Source: Rhizobium sp. TH2 (GTDB lineage: Bacteria; Pseudomonadota; Alphaproteobacteria; Rhizobiales; Rhizobiaceae). Taken from it: a DNA stretch of 64,000 bases. A program made the translations under genes and the position numbers. The stretch spans positions 2,046,001 to 2,110,000 of the forward strand of contig NZ_CP062231.1 of assembly GCF_024707525.1 (NCBI RefSeq), read 5' to 3'. Of this stretch, positions 1 through 9,410 are shown piece by piece (the stretch's first letter is position 1; the number at the start of each line of letters is the position of its first letter). The notes below the pieces were generated by a model that searched no databases, was not told the DNA's origin, and saw only the letters and a list, made by a program, of their open reading frames with translations.

Positions 1-1
1 G

Positions 2-310
2 CTCGCCCGCGAACTCGATGGTAAGGGCGTCAGGATTCAGGCGGTACTGCCCGGTATCACTGCAACCGAATTGTTCGACCGTGTCGGCGGTTCCGTCGGC
101 AACTACCCCAAGGAGATCGTCATGCATGTCGAGGACCTCGTCGATGCCGCGCTTGCCGGCTACGATCTTGGCGAACTCGTCACCATCCCGTCGATGGAAG
201 ACCAGCATCTGCTGCAGGCCTTCGAGGCCGCGCGCGGCGCGCTCGGTGGCCAGATATCCCGCGACAAGTCTGCAAGCCGCTACGGCGTCACTGCCAAGGC
301 CGCTGCTTGA
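2..310 (+). CDS. Short-chain dehydrogenase/reductase, C-terminal part (5' end outside window)
   Basis: An open frame runs from the first full codon at base 2 to TGA at 308-310, giving 102 residues of the C-terminal end of a protein. The visible start contains RIQAVLPGITATE, which matches the strand after the catalytic helix of short-chain dehydrogenases (the usual V.PG...TE pattern that contacts the nicotinamide cofactor). The catalytic Tyr-Lys pair and the Rossmann motif would lie upstream, outside the window, so the substrate cannot be inferred. An ATG at 71 is internal and not a plausible start. The next gene downstream is convergent. Family assignment rests on one motif and overall character. 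Confidence 0.75.
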   Translation, partial: LARELDGKGVRIQAVLPGITATELFDRVGGSVGNYPKEIVMHVEDLVDAALAGYDLGELVTIPSMEDQHLLQAFEAARGALGGQISRDKSASRYGVTAKAAA

Positions 311-395
311 TCCTTCTTCAGGGCGCCATCTGGCTTGGCGGCGGCGCCCTCAAGCTCGCGGCTCCGCTTTGTGAGCGAACCACGGGCTTCGTTCG

Positions 396-1643
396 TCACC
401 ACTCTAGATCCAATCTTTCCAGCCCATGGAAATGATAAACATCCTTGACCACGGGCTGGGCCGCAAGCCGCATTCCTGGCAATCGCTCGAACAGAATCGG
501 TAGCGCGATCTGCATCTCAAGTCGCGCCAGTGGCGCCCCGATGCAGAAATGGATGCCGGCGCCGAAGGAGAGGCTGATTCCCTCGTTGCGCGCGGGCTGG
601 AAGGCGAGGGGGTCCGAAAACTTCTTCGGATCGAGATTGGCGGCCGCGAGGATCAATCCCACCTCGTCGCCCTTGCGGAATTTCATCCCGTCGAATTCGA
701 GATCCTCCAGCACCCAGCGCTTGAAAATGTGCACGGGTGCCGAAATGCGGAAACTTTCCTCCGCCGTCAGGACAGTCGATGCCGAATCGGCGAACAAGGC
801 CTTGGCATCGCAGCCGTTCTTCAGAATCACACTCACTGCATTGCCAATCTGGTGAACCGTGGCCTCATGCCCGGCATTGAGCAGCACGATCGCGGTGGAG
901 ACCAGTTCTTCCTCGGTCAGGTATTGCCCGTCGCGCGCCGGCGATAGCATCAGCGTCAGCAGGTCGTCGCGCGGGTCCTTGCGCCGCTCCTCGGCAAGCC
1001 GGATGATATAGTCGCCGAATTCCCGGGCAGCCTTGTTGGCGCGGTGCTCATCCTCGTCCGTCTTTCCGAACATGTACATGCGCACATAGTCATGGCTCCA
1101 GTCGAGCAACTGCCGGCACATGTCGTCGGGAACGCCGATCATCCGTGCGATCACGGTGACGGGAATGATCTCGGCGAATCTTGCGAGAAGCTCCGTGCCG
1201 CCATCTTTCTCGAAACCGTCGATCAGCCGGTGCGAAAGCGCCGCGATCTCAGGCCGCAACCGCTCGATATTGCGTGAGACAAAGGCACGGTTGACCAGCG
1301 TCCTCAGCCGCGTGTGCTCTGGCGGCTCGATCGACAGCAGCGACTTGGATTCGGCCCGGTCGAAATCCGCCAGATGTGGCGAGGGTTCAGGCAGACCGAG
1401 TTCCTCCCGGCTCGCCACATGGGTGATCTGCCGCCCGAACCGCCGGTCGCGCAGGATCGCGTTCACATTGTCGTAGCCAGTGAAGTACCATTGCTTTTCC
1501 TCTTCCCAGACAAAGGTGGGCGAAGTCGTGTGCATGGCCGCATAGGCCCGGTTCGGGTCGCGATAGAAGGCGGGATCGCGGGCATCGAGCGAGAGATGCC
1601 GGGTGGCGGGATCGAATTTGAAATAGGCGGGGATCTGGGTCAT
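396..1643 (-). CDS. Cytochrome P450
   Basis: A 415-residue soluble bacterial-type P450, a haem monooxygenase that would need a ferredoxin and reductase not seen here. The haem-binding loop FGAGIHFCIGAP carries the thiolate cysteine at about residue 367, and an ExxR (ESFR) motif is present. The I-helix reads AGHEAT, so the residue after the acidic Glu is Ala rather than the usual Thr, as in P450eryF. The substrate is unknown. The frame extends to a TTG at 1679, but the ATG at 1643 gives the normal family length. The gene lies 42 bases downstream of coq7 on the same strand and may be cotranscribed with it. P450 identity is certain; the subfamily is not. Confidence 0.93.
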   Translation of the reverse strand: MTQIPAYFKFDPATRHLSLDARDPAFYRDPNRAYAAMHTTSPTFVWEEEKQWYFTGYDNVNAILRDRRFGRQITHVASREELGLPEPSPHLADFDRAESKSLLSIEPPEHTRLRTLVNRAFVSRNIERLRPEIAALSHRLIDGFEKDGGTELLARFAEIIPVTVIARMIGVPDDMCRQLLDWSHDYVRMYMFGKTDEDEHRANKAAREFGDYIIRLAEERRKDPRDDLLTLMLSPARDGQYLTEEELVSTAIVLLNAGHEATVHQIGNAVSVILKNGCDAKALFADSASTVLTAEESFRISAPVHIFKRWVLEDLEFDGMKFRKGDEVGLILAAANLDPKKFSDPLAFQPARNEGISLSFGAGIHFCIGAPLARLEMQIALPILFERLPGMRLAAQPVVKDVYHFHGLERLDLEW

Positions 1644-1685
1644 CGCAAAGCGGTAGCGCGAATCCACCAATACCGGCAAGATTGC

Positions 1686-2264
1686 TTATACCTGATCCAC
1701 TCGCAAATCCCGCGCCATCAGCGACGGGTCGCCCCAGGTCGATAGCCAGATCATCAACCCGGTCAGCGTCGAGATCACTGCATAGGCCATGTGGTCGAGC
1801 GAGCCTCGGCCCTCTTGCATCTCGATCGCATGGTCGCGATGTTCGAGTTCTTCGTCCTTGATCGCATCAATGGCCGTGAAAAGCGCCGGGTCGCGATCTC
1901 TCAAGAAATGCAACTGCTCGATCAGATGCTTGTGGACGGTGGTTTCCACCGCCTCGGTGCAGACCCAGATCATGTTGCGGCCGAGGAGTGCTGTCGCGAA
2001 GCCGATGACGAAACCGCCGAGGCTCCAGAGTCTCATGACCCGGCAGGGCCGAGTATCCCGCTCGATCATTGCCGCGCCGAAAATCGCGCAATGGCGGATT
2101 TCGTCTCGTCGCATCTTTTCGAGCGCCGGCACCATGTCGGGATAACTACGCCGGACGCGCCAGAGTTGGGCGGCATAGATCCGGATCGCGCCGGTCTCGC
2201 CCGCGTGGTTGACGCGGATGATGCGGGCGATGGTCGTGCGTTCGCGATCGGTAAGTCCGGGCAT
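1686..2264 (-). CDS. coq7: Coq7-type 3-demethoxyubiquinol 3-hydroxylase
   Basis: A 192-residue di-iron hydroxylase of the Coq7 family, which adds the last ring hydroxyl in ubiquinone biosynthesis at the inner membrane. The ferritin-like ligand motifs are all visible: VNHAGETGA near residue 23, DEIRH around 73, the EAVETTVHKH stretch, and DEELEHRD toward the C terminus. The duplicated ExxH pattern supports an active metal centre. Two hydrophobic patches (LGGFVIGFATALLG and the C-terminal MAYAVISTLTGLMIWL) fit interfacial membrane binding. The ATG at 2264 gives the expected family length. The P450 gene follows on the same strand. The divergent gene is clpP. Confidence 0.93.
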   Translation of the reverse strand: MPGLTDRERTTIARIIRVNHAGETGAIRIYAAQLWRVRRSYPDMVPALEKMRRDEIRHCAIFGAAMIERDTRPCRVMRLWSLGGFVIGFATALLGRNMIWVCTEAVETTVHKHLIEQLHFLRDRDPALFTAIDAIKDEELEHRDHAIEMQEGRGSLDHMAYAVISTLTGLMIWLSTWGDPSLMARDLRVDQV

Positions 2265-2525
2265 GCACGTTCAGGTAAAGGCTTGGCCCCACAATGACAA
2301 GTGGTTGCAACTGCGACCACTTGCTTCACCCTTTCTTCATCCTGTCCGACAATTTCCCTGTCCATACTTTCCGCCCTAACCCCGCATTAAGCGCGAATCT
2401 GAAAGTACGGCCATGCAAATTCCCTGCACGGCTTGAAGTTTCGGGTACGGACACTCTATGTAGGGGGTAAGAATTTTGTGATGATTCCCGGGAAACGTGG
2501 GCTTTCCGGAGATGCTTTGTGAAGG
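2265..2525. other. Divergent intergenic region coq7 / clpP
   Basis: 261 bases separate the coq7 start (minus) from the clpP start (plus). It must hold the promoters for both. Apart from the heat-shock-like promoter listed separately at 2432-2464, I see no open frame with a good ribosome site and no strong hairpin. Confidence 0.6.
2432..2464 (+). promoter_or_regulatory. Possible sigma-32 (heat-shock) promoter of clpP
   Basis: CTTG at 2432-2435 is followed after 19 bases by TCTATGTAGG at 2455-2464. The alphaproteobacterial RpoH consensus is CTTG, 17-18 bases, CYTATNTNNG. The match therefore has one mismatch (T for the first C) and a spacer one base long. It sits about 60 bases before the clpP start, a normal distance, and clpP is a classic heat-shock gene. 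No transcript start data were available. Confidence 0.45.
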
Positions 2526-3164
2526 ATGGACATGAAAGATCCGATTGAAACCATGATGGCCATTATACCAACGGTCATTGAGCAGACTAACCGGGGCGAG
2601 CGCCATGGAGACATTTTTTCACGCTTGCTTCGAGAACGGATCATTTTCGTGATCGGTCCGGTGGAAGACACGATGGCCGCGCTTGTCTGCGCCCAGCTTC
2701 TCTTCCTCGAATCCGAGAACCCGAAGAAGGAGATCGCGATCTATGTCAACTCGCCCGGCGGCCTCGTCACCTCGGGCATGGCGATCTACGACACGATGCA
2801 GTTCATTCGTCCGCCGGTCTCGACGCTCTGCGTCGGCCAGGCCGCGTCGATGGGTTCGCTTCTGCTCGCCGCCGGCGCCAAGGGCGCGCGCTTTGCGACG
2901 CCGAATGCGCGCATCATGGTGCACCAGCCCTCGGGCGGTTTCCAGGGCCAGGCTTCGGATATCGAACGCCACGCCCGCGACATCCTCAAGATGAAGCGCC
3001 GCCTGAACGAGATCTATGAAAAGCACACCGGTCGCACCTATGAAGAAGTCGAGCGCGCACTCGACCGCGACAACTTCATGACCTCGGAAGAGGCCAAGGA
3101 CTGGGGCCTGATTGATCAGGTCATCACGTCGCGAGTCGATGCCGAGGGCGAGACGGAGGCTTGA
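2526..3164 (+). CDS. clpP: ClpP, ATP-dependent Clp protease proteolytic subunit
   Basis: A 212-residue serine peptidase that forms the double heptameric chamber fed by ClpX or ClpA in the cytoplasm. The catalytic triad is intact: Ser108 in GQAASMGS, His133 in MVHQPSGG and Asp182 in DRDNF, with the same 25- and 49-residue spacing as in E. coli ClpP. The oxyanion loop NSPGG is present. The start at 2526 gives [10 protein letters not shown]; the Met two codons later is an equally possible start. clpX follows after about 300 bases, the usual rhizobial arrangement, so this copy is the housekeeping ClpP partner of ClpX. A heat-shock-like promoter lies upstream. Confidence 0.97.
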   Translation: MDMKDPIETMMAIIPTVIEQTNRGERHGDIFSRLLRERIIFVIGPVEDTMAALVCAQLLFLESENPKKEIAIYVNSPGGLVTSGMAIYDTMQFIRPPVSTLCVGQAASMGSLLLAAGAKGARFATPNARIMVHQPSGGFQGQASDIERHARDILKMKRRLNEIYEKHTGRTYEEVERALDRDNFMTSEEAKDWGLIDQVITSRVDAEGETEA

Positions 3165-3260
3165 TGCCTGCGTAATCCACCGTTTTGCCCTTTTCATGAC
3201 AAGAATGTCATGGAAAGGGACTAGGCGGTTGGGTTTGGGCTCGTTAATAATGGACATTAA

Positions 3261-3306
3261 GCCTATGTTGAAGAAATATGACATAGGCTCCCTCTGATGA
3301 GGGGGA
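3261..3306 (+). repeat. Tandem hairpins in the clpP-clpX spacer
   Basis: The spacer (3165-3462) holds an 8-bp inverted repeat, GCCTATGT at 3261-3268 pairing with ACATAGGC at 3281-3288. Directly after it comes a second small hairpin, CCCTC TGAT GAGGG, at about 3290-3304. There is no T-run, so it is not a standard terminator. It may be a processing or attenuation element between clpP and clpX. I see nothing else in this 298-base spacer besides the clpX promoter region. Confidence 0.5.
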
Positions 3307-3462
3307 TTCGTTGCCGCCTGTTGGCAGATGTGTTTGTCTGCCCTGGCTAGCGTCCCCAAGGCCCCGTTGTAACAGCGGCAAGTTCCGCTCAATGCCGGGG
3401 TGTCAGGATTTGACCCCCGTGTACCGGCATTCGTGTCGCGGGCGTTCTGGAAGGAAAGTATT

Positions 3463-4740
3463 ATGAGCAAAGTCAGCGGAAGCAACGGCGGTGACTCCAA
3501 AAACACCTTGTATTGCTCTTTCTGCGGCAAGAGCCAGCATGAAGTCCGCAAGCTGATCGCGGGTCCGACCGTCTTCATCTGCGACGAATGCGTCGAACTC
3601 TGCATGGATATCATCCGCGAGGAGAACAAGTCCTCGATGGTGAAGTCCCGCGAGGGGGTCCCGACCCCGCAGGACATCATGAAGGTGCTCGACGAATATG
3701 TGATCGGCCAGAAGCAGGCCAAGCGCATCCTTTCCGTCGCGGTGCACAATCATTACAAGCGCCTGGCGCACGCCACCAAGAATCAGGACGTGGAACTCGC
3801 AAAGTCCAACATCCTGCTGGTCGGCCCCACCGGCTGCGGCAAGACCTATCTCGCCCAGACGCTCGCGCGCATCATCGACGTGCCGTTCACCATGGCCGAT
3901 GCGACGACGCTGACCGAAGCCGGCTATGTCGGCGAGGATGTCGAGAACATCATCCTGAAGCTGCTCCAGTCCGCTGATTACAATGTCGAGCGCGCCCAGC
4001 GTGGCATCGTCTATATCGACGAAGTCGACAAGATCAGCCGCAAGTCGGACAATCCCTCGATCACCCGCGACGTGTCGGGCGAGGGCGTCCAGCAGGCGCT
4101 GCTCAAGATCATGGAAGGCACGGTTGCCTCGGTTCCGCCGCAGGGCGGCCGCAAGCACCCGCAGCAGGAATTCCTGCAGGTGGATACGACCAACATCCTG
4201 TTCATCTGCGGCGGCGCCTTTGCCGGCCTCGAAAAGGTGATCCTGGCACGCTCGGAAAAGACCTCGATCGGCTTCGGCGCCAAGGTCGCCGCTCCCGACG
4301 AACGCCGCGTTGGTCATGTGCTGCGCGACCTTGAGCCGGAAGATTTGGTCCGTTTCGGCCTGATCCCGGAATTCATCGGCCGTCTGCCTGTCATCGCGAC
4401 GCTTGAGGACCTCGATGAGGATGCGCTGATCCAGATCCTGTCCGAGCCGAAGAACGCGCTTGTCAAGCAGTACCAGCGCCTGTTCGAGATGGAGGACATC
4501 GAGCTCAATTTCCACGAGACCGCTCTGCGCGAAATCGCCAAGCGTGCGATCGTTCGCAAGACCGGCGCCCGTGGCCTGCGCTCGATCATGGAGAAGATCC
4601 TGCTCGACACGATGTTCGAGCTACCGACGCTCGACGGCGTCCAGGAAGTCGTCATCTCGGATGAAGTGGTCAAGGGCAATGCCCGTCCGCTCTACATCTA
4701 TGCCGACCGGCGTGAGGACAAGGCTCCCGCTTCGGCTTGA
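3463..4740 (+). CDS. clpX: ClpX, ATP-dependent Clp protease ATP-binding subunit
   Basis: A 425-residue AAA+ unfoldase that delivers substrates to ClpP. The N-terminal zinc-binding domain is intact, with Cys18, Cys21, Cys40 and Cys43 (CSFCGK...CDEC). Walker A is GPTGCGKT near residue 120, the pore loop is GYVGEDVE, Walker B is YIDEVDK, and the RKH loop (GRKHPQQEF) that contacts substrate is present. Sensor-2 ([11 protein letters not shown]) lies near the C terminus. The frame continues upstream to 3400, but the ATG at 3463 is preceded by AAGGAAAG and gives the conserved MSKVSG start. A strong terminator follows. Confidence 0.98.
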   Translation: MSKVSGSNGGDSKNTLYCSFCGKSQHEVRKLIAGPTVFICDECVELCMDIIREENKSSMVKSREGVPTPQDIMKVLDEYVIGQKQAKRILSVAVHNHYKRLAHATKNQDVELAKSNILLVGPTGCGKTYLAQTLARIIDVPFTMADATTLTEAGYVGEDVENIILKLLQSADYNVERAQRGIVYIDEVDKISRKSDNPSITRDVSGEGVQQALLKIMEGTVASVPPQGGRKHPQQEFLQVDTTNILFICGGAFAGLEKVILARSEKTSIGFGAKVAAPDERRVGHVLRDLEPEDLVRFGLIPEFIGRLPVIATLEDLDEDALIQILSEPKNALVKQYQRLFEMEDIELNFHETALREIAKRAIVRKTGARGLRSIMEKILLDTMFELPTLDGVQEVVISDEVVKGNARPLYIYADRREDKAPASA

Positions 4741-4761
4741 GGCCAGTCCAACTTCGAATTG

Positions 4762-4788
4762 AAGGCCCGGTTTTTCCGGGCCTTTTTC
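4762..4788 (+). terminator. Rho-independent terminator after clpX
   Basis: GGCCCGG and CCGGGCC flank a short T-rich loop and are followed by TTTTT. It lies 22 bases after the clpX stop. Confidence 0.9.
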
Positions 4789-4963
4789 GTTTGGCCATAC
4801 CACATGACCTTTAGCGTCGGTCGGATGCGATTACTCGCGTTTTGACTTAAGTTTGATTTAAGCAATAGGCCTCATTGTTCCAGTCAATAGCCGATAAAAT
4901 CAGCGCATGGAGTGCGGCACGCTTGGGCAACGCGGCACTCAAACAGGAATGGTCGGAATTCTG

Positions 4964-5443
4964 ATGTTCTCATCTCACTCCAGCAATGCCGGCAACGCAA
5001 ACCAGATTTTGGAGATCATCGCCTTCCGCCTCCACAATCAGGATTTCTGCGTGCGCACCACCTCGATCCGCGAAATCCGTGGTTGGGCTCCGGCGACGCC
5101 GCTGCCCCATACGCCACCGGATGTTCTCGGCGTGATGAATCTCCGGGGAACCGTCATTCCGATTATCGATCTCGCCCGCAAGCTCGGCATGATCAAGGCC
5201 GAACCCAATGAGCGTAGCGCCATCGTCGTGGCCGAGGTTCACGGCATGGCGATCGGGCTTCTGGTCGATGGGGTCTCTGATATCCTGACGATCGGCCAGG
5301 AACTGCTTCAGCCGGTGCCTGACATCAGTGCGGCCGTGTCTTACGCGGATGGCATCATTACCTACCAGGACAGCATGATCTGCTTCCTCAACCTGGAGCG
5401 CATGTTCGGTGAGGACGAGACAAGGATGCTGTCGGCAGCCTAA
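4964..5443 (+). CDS. CheW-like chemotaxis coupling protein
   Basis: A 159-residue single-domain CheW protein. CheW links chemoreceptors to the histidine kinase CheA. The domain spans almost the whole protein, with typical segments IREIRGW, GVMNLRGTVIPIIDL and LLVDGVSDIL. The frame extends back to 4907, but the Met at 4964 begins just before the conserved domain (MFSSHSSNAGNANQ) and is the likely start. No cheA, cheY or receptor gene is next to it; the only receptor in the window lies about 35 kb away. It sits alone between terminators, between clpX and lon, so it is probably an auxiliary CheW. Its partner cannot be told from here. Confidence 0.88.
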   Translation: MFSSHSSNAGNANQILEIIAFRLHNQDFCVRTTSIREIRGWAPATPLPHTPPDVLGVMNLRGTVIPIIDLARKLGMIKAEPNERSAIVVAEVHGMAIGLLVDGVSDILTIGQELLQPVPDISAAVSYADGIITYQDSMICFLNLERMFGEDETRMLSAA

Positions 5444-5470
5444 GGCACTTACCCACCGCCCATACCATCC

Positions 5471-5497
5471 AAGGCCCGGCAAAATCCGGGCCTTTTT
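5471..5497 (+). terminator. Rho-independent terminator after cheW-like gene
   Basis: AAGGCCCGG pairs with CCGGGCCTT across a short A-rich loop and is followed by a T-run. It lies 27 bases after the stop codon and is nearly the same stem as the clpX terminator. Confidence 0.88.
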
Positions 5498-5837
5498 CAT
5501 TGTATGCGATGCAATATTCCCGCGATATCGGCATGTTTTTCGTTGCGCGTCCCGCCCAACAGGCGCAAAAAAGACTGTGAAAGCGTTGCTTTCCCGACGA
5601 TTCTGCCGGCCCGGGCTTGTGCGCAAGGTTCGCAACATCCGCCTTGGCTAATTTGATCTCGGGATTGTGACAGGCATTTGACATCAGGTGTTTCGAGTGG
5701 CCTGAATCAGGCTTGAATTGTCCACCCGGCATAGCCACCTGTTAGCGTGGCCGGAAACGGCTACTACAGGTCGGCATCGCCTAGTGAGGGATTGCCGCCC
5801 TGGCCTTGTCTAAGGCTTGGACTTGAAAGGGAAAGAA
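5498..5837 (+). other. lon upstream region
   Basis: About 340 bases without a convincing gene between the cheW terminator and lon. It must contain the lon promoter. CTTGAA occurs at 5712, but no matching -10 of the heat-shock type follows at the right distance, so I assign no promoter. GGAAAGCAACGCTTTC at about 5579-5594 is a small imperfect palindrome. No open frame here has a good ribosome site. Confidence 0.5.
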
Positions 5838-8255
5838 ATGACCAAAAAGACATTCCCGACTGAAGGAAGTCAGGAGAATTACCCCGTTCTGCCGCTGCGC
5901 GACATCGTGGTATTCCCCCACATGATCGTTCCGCTCTTCGTGGGCCGCGAGAAATCCATCCGCGCGCTTGAAGAGGTGATCGGAACCGATCGGCAAATCC
6001 TTCTCGTCACCCAGAAAAATGCGACCGACGATGATCCGCCGCCTTCGGCGATCTTCGAGGTCGGCACCGCTGCCAACGTGCTGCAACTGCTGAAACTGCC
6101 CGATGGCACCGTCAAGGTGCTCGTTGAGGGCAGGGCGCGCGCCCGCATCGAACACTACACCGCCCGCGAGGACTTCTACGAAGCCACCGCGTCGATCCTT
6201 GCCGAGCCCGAAGAGGACGCGGTCGAGATCGAGGCGATGTCGCGCTCGGTGGTTTCCGAATTCGAAAACTACGTCAAGCTCAACAAGAAGATCTCTCCCG
6301 AGGTCGTCAGCGCCGCCGGCCAGATCGACGATTATTCGAAGCTTGCCGACACGGTCGCTTCGCATCTGTCGATCAAGCTGACCGACAAGCAGGAAATGCT
6401 CGAAACCGTGTCCGTCAAGGGCCGGCTCGAAAAGGCGCTCGGCTTCATGGAAGGCGAGATCTCCGTCCTGCAGGTCGAGAAGCGCATCCGCTCGCGCGTC
6501 AAGCGCCAGATGGAGAAGACCCAGCGCGAATACTACCTCAATGAGCAGATGAAGGCGATCCAGAAGGAACTGGGCGACGAGGACGGCCGCGATGAAATGG
6601 CCGAACTGGAAGCCCGTATCGGCAAGACCAAGCTCTCCAAGGAAGCGCGCGAAAAGGCCGATGCCGAGTTCCGCAAGCTCAAGCAGATGAGCCCGATGTC
6701 GGCCGAATCGACCGTCGTGCGCAATTATCTCGATTGGTTGCTGAGCCTGCCCTGGGGCAAGTTCAGCCGCGTCAAGACCGACCTTATCAACTCCGAGAAA
6801 ATCCTCGACGAGGATCACTTCGGTCTCGACAAGGTCAAGGAACGCATCGTCGAATATCTCGCCGTGCAGGCGCGCTCCTCCAAGATCAAAGGCCCGATCC
6901 TGTGCCTCGTCGGTCCTCCCGGCGTCGGCAAGACCTCGCTCGCCAAGTCGATCGCCAAGGCGACCGGCCGCGAATATGTCCGCATGGCGCTTGGCGGCGT
7001 GCGTGACGAGGCCGAGATCCGCGGTCACCGCCGGACCTATATCGGCTCGATGCCCGGCAAGATCGTCCAGTCGATGAAGAAGGCAAAGAAGGCCAATCCG
7101 CTCTTCCTGCTCGATGAAATCGACAAGATGGGCCAGGACTTCCGCGGCGACCCGTCGTCGGCTCTGCTCGAGGTGCTCGATCCGGAACAGAACTCGACCT
7201 TCATGGACCACTATCTCGAAGTGGAATATGACCTGTCGAACGTCATGTTCGTGACCACGGCCAATACGCTGAATATCCCTGCACCTCTGATGGACCGCAT
7301 GGAGATCATCCGTATTGCCGGCTACACCGAAGACGAGAAGCTGGAAATCGCCAAGCGGCACCTGCTTTCCAAGGCGATGCGCGACCACGCGCTGCAGCCG
7401 AAGGAGTTCTCGATATCAGATGAAGCGCTGATGGAAGTCATCCGCGCCTATACCAGGGAAGCCGGCGTCCGTAATTACGAACGCGAGCTCAACAAGCTTG
7501 CCCGTAAGGCGGTCACCGAAATTCTGCGCAACAAGGTGCTGAAGGTCGACGTGACCACGGAGAACCTGCACCAGTATCTTGGCGTGCCGCGCTTCCGTCA
7601 TGACGAAGCCGAACGCGAGGATATGGTCGGCGTGGTCAGCGGTCTTGCCTGGACCGAAGTCGGCGGCGAATTGCTCACCGTCGAGGCGCTGATGATGCCG
7701 GGCAAGGGCCGCATGACGGTCACCGGCAACCTCAAGGACGTGATGAAGGAATCGATCTCGGCGGCGGCATCCTATGTCCGCTCGCGGGCGCTTGATTTCG
7801 GCATCGAACCGCCGCTCTTCGAAAAGCGCGACATCCACGTACACGTACCGGATGGCGCAACCCCGAAGGACGGCCCGTCGGCGGGTATCGGCATGGTCAC
7901 GGCGATCGTCTCGGTCATGACCGGCATTCCGGTCCGACACGATGTCGCGATGACGGGTGAAATCACCCTGCGCGGCCGGGTGTCGCCGATCGGCGGCCTG
8001 AAGGAAAAACTGCTCGCGGCACTGCGAGGCGGCATCAAGAAGGTTCTGATCCCGCAGGATAACGCCAAGGATCTGGCGGATATTCCTGACAATGTGAAGA
8101 ACAATATGGAGATCATTCCGGTCTCCCGCGTGGGCGAGGTTCTCGAACATGCGCTTGCTCGCCAGCCCGTGGCGATCGAGTGGAACGAATCATTCGACCC
8201 CGCACCGGTAAAGCCGGGCGCCGTCGATGATGCGGGACTTTCGATCGCTCACTGA
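5838..8255 (+). CDS. lon: Lon, ATP-dependent endopeptidase La
   Basis: An 805-residue LonA protease that degrades misfolded and regulatory proteins in the cytoplasm. Domain order is the N-terminal substrate-binding domain (about 1-200), coiled-coil middle, AAA+ module with Walker A GPPGVGKT and Walker [12 protein letters not shown], then the serine-lysine peptidase. The catalytic dyad is Ser681 in PKDGPSAG and Lys724 in GGLKEK, 43 residues apart as in E. coli. An upstream in-frame Met at 5817 exists, but the ATG at 5838 follows GGGAAAGA and starts the usual MTKKTFP region. The gene is followed by a terminator and hupB, the standard alphaproteobacterial order. Confidence 0.98.
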   Translation: MTKKTFPTEGSQENYPVLPLRDIVVFPHMIVPLFVGREKSIRALEEVIGTDRQILLVTQKNATDDDPPPSAIFEVGTAANVLQLLKLPDGTVKVLVEGRARARIEHYTAREDFYEATASILAEPEEDAVEIEAMSRSVVSEFENYVKLNKKISPEVVSAAGQIDDYSKLADTVASHLSIKLTDKQEMLETVSVKGRLEKALGFMEGEISVLQVEKRIRSRVKRQMEKTQREYYLNEQMKAIQKELGDEDGRDEMAELEARIGKTKLSKEAREKADAEFRKLKQMSPMSAESTVVRNYLDWLLSLPWGKFSRVKTDLINSEKILDEDHFGLDKVKERIVEYLAVQARSSKIKGPILCLVGPPGVGKTSLAKSIAKATGREYVRMALGGVRDEAEIRGHRRTYIGSMPGKIVQSMKKAKKANPLFLLDEIDKMGQDFRGDPSSALLEVLDPEQNSTFMDHYLEVEYDLSNVMFVTTANTLNIPAPLMDRMEIIRIAGYTEDEKLEIAKRHLLSKAMRDHALQPKEFSISDEALMEVIRAYTREAGVRNYERELNKLARKAVTEILRNKVLKVDVTTENLHQYLGVPRFRHDEAEREDMVGVVSGLAWTEVGGELLTVEALMMPGKGRMTVTGNLKDVMKESISAAASYVRSRALDFGIEPPLFEKRDIHVHVPDGATPKDGPSAGIGMVTAIVSVMTGIPVRHDVAMTGEITLRGRVSPIGGLKEKLLAALRGGIKKVLIPQDNAKDLADIPDNVKNNMEIIPVSRVGEVLEHALARQPVAIEWNESFDPAPVKPGAVDDAGLSIAH

Positions 8256-8321
8256 GCGGAAAGATTGTCAGGTTCTGGCCAGCGAGTGTATCTCTGGCGG
8301 CAAACTGACCCAAAATTGCGG

Positions 8322-8351
8322 ATGGCCGGTCTCCAGACCGGCCATTTCTTT
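8322..8351 (+). terminator. Rho-independent terminator after lon
   Basis: ATGGCCGGTCT pairs with AGACCGGCCAT (11 bp, two-base loop) and is followed by TTCTTT. It lies about 70 bases after the lon stop. Confidence 0.85.
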
Positions 8352-8411
8352 ATGAAAAATCGTCTAAACAGGCTGGATTTCTCGGGAAACTTCTGTATCA
8401 GGGTTGCGGTC

Positions 8412-8436
8412 GGGCAGTCGAAGTCTTTAACTGCCC
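8412..8436 (+). promoter_or_regulatory. Hairpin in the hupB leader
   Basis: GGGCAGT at 8412-8418 pairs with ACTGCCC at 8430-8436 across an 11-base loop, about 50 bases before the hupB start. It has no T-run. It could be an mRNA stability or regulatory hairpin; its function is unknown. Confidence 0.4.
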
Positions 8437-8484
8437 CAAGAACAACGTGAGTCGTTTCAAACCAGCTAGGAAAGGGGTGGAAAC

Positions 8485-8763
8485 ATGAACAAGAGTGAAC
8501 TCGTGGCAGCAGTCGCAGAGAAGTCCAGTCTGAGCAAGACCGACGCGGCCTCCGCAGTGGACGCCGTGTTCGACGCCGTTCAGGAAGAACTCAAGAAGGG
8601 CGGCGATGTCCGTCTCGTCGGTTTCGGCAATTTCTCCGTGAGCCGCCGCGAAGCCTCTGTCGGTCGCAACGTGTCGACCGGTGAAAAGGTCAACATCCCG
8701 GCCCGCAACGTTCCGAAGTTCTCCGCAGGCAAGGGCCTGAAGGACGCCGTCAACGGCAATTGA
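8485..8763 (+). CDS. hupB: DNA-binding protein HU
   Basis: A 92-residue histone-like protein that binds and bends DNA as a dimer. The family signature GFGNFSVSRREA and the C-terminal IPARNVPKFSAGKGLKDAVN are present, and the length is normal. The tip of the beta-arm, normally GRNPxTG, reads GRNVSTG. The proline at position 63, which wedges into the minor groove and causes the kink, is therefore valine here. The ATG is preceded by AGGAAAGGGG. The position directly after lon is conserved in proteobacteria. A bidirectional terminator separates it from ribH. Confidence 0.96.
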   Translation: MNKSELVAAVAEKSSLSKTDAASAVDAVFDAVQEELKKGGDVRLVGFGNFSVSRREASVGRNVSTGEKVNIPARNVPKFSAGKGLKDAVNGN

Positions 8764-8789
8764 TCTCTTCCGCCAGCAATGGCAAGGAA

Positions 8790-8819
8790 ACCCGGATGCG
8801 CGAGCATCCGGGTTTTTTC
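8790..8819. terminator. Terminator between hupB and ribH (convergent)
   Basis: CCCGGATGC pairs with GCATCCGGG across a short loop and is followed by TTTTTT on the plus strand. It sits only a few bases before the ribH stop (minus), so it may serve both convergent genes. Confidence 0.85.
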
Positions 8820-8823
8820 GTTC

Positions 8824-9348
<525 letters not shown>

Positions 9349-9410
9349 TCAGGGCAAGCGGACGCCGACGATCACCCATGCGCGCACGGGTGCTGAAGGC
9401 AAACCGATCT

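Noticed and set aside
3400..3462. Upstream extension of clpX
   Set aside because: No ribosome site at 3400 and the extra 21 residues are not part of ClpX; the ATG at 3463 has a good site.
5700..5760. Possible heat-shock promoter of lon
   Set aside because: CTTGAA at 5712 has no matching -10 element at 17-18 bases.
5781..7388. 535-codon minus-strand open frame opposite lon
   Set aside because: It is a shadow of the lon codon pattern in GC-rich DNA; the plus strand carries an unmistakable Lon protease.
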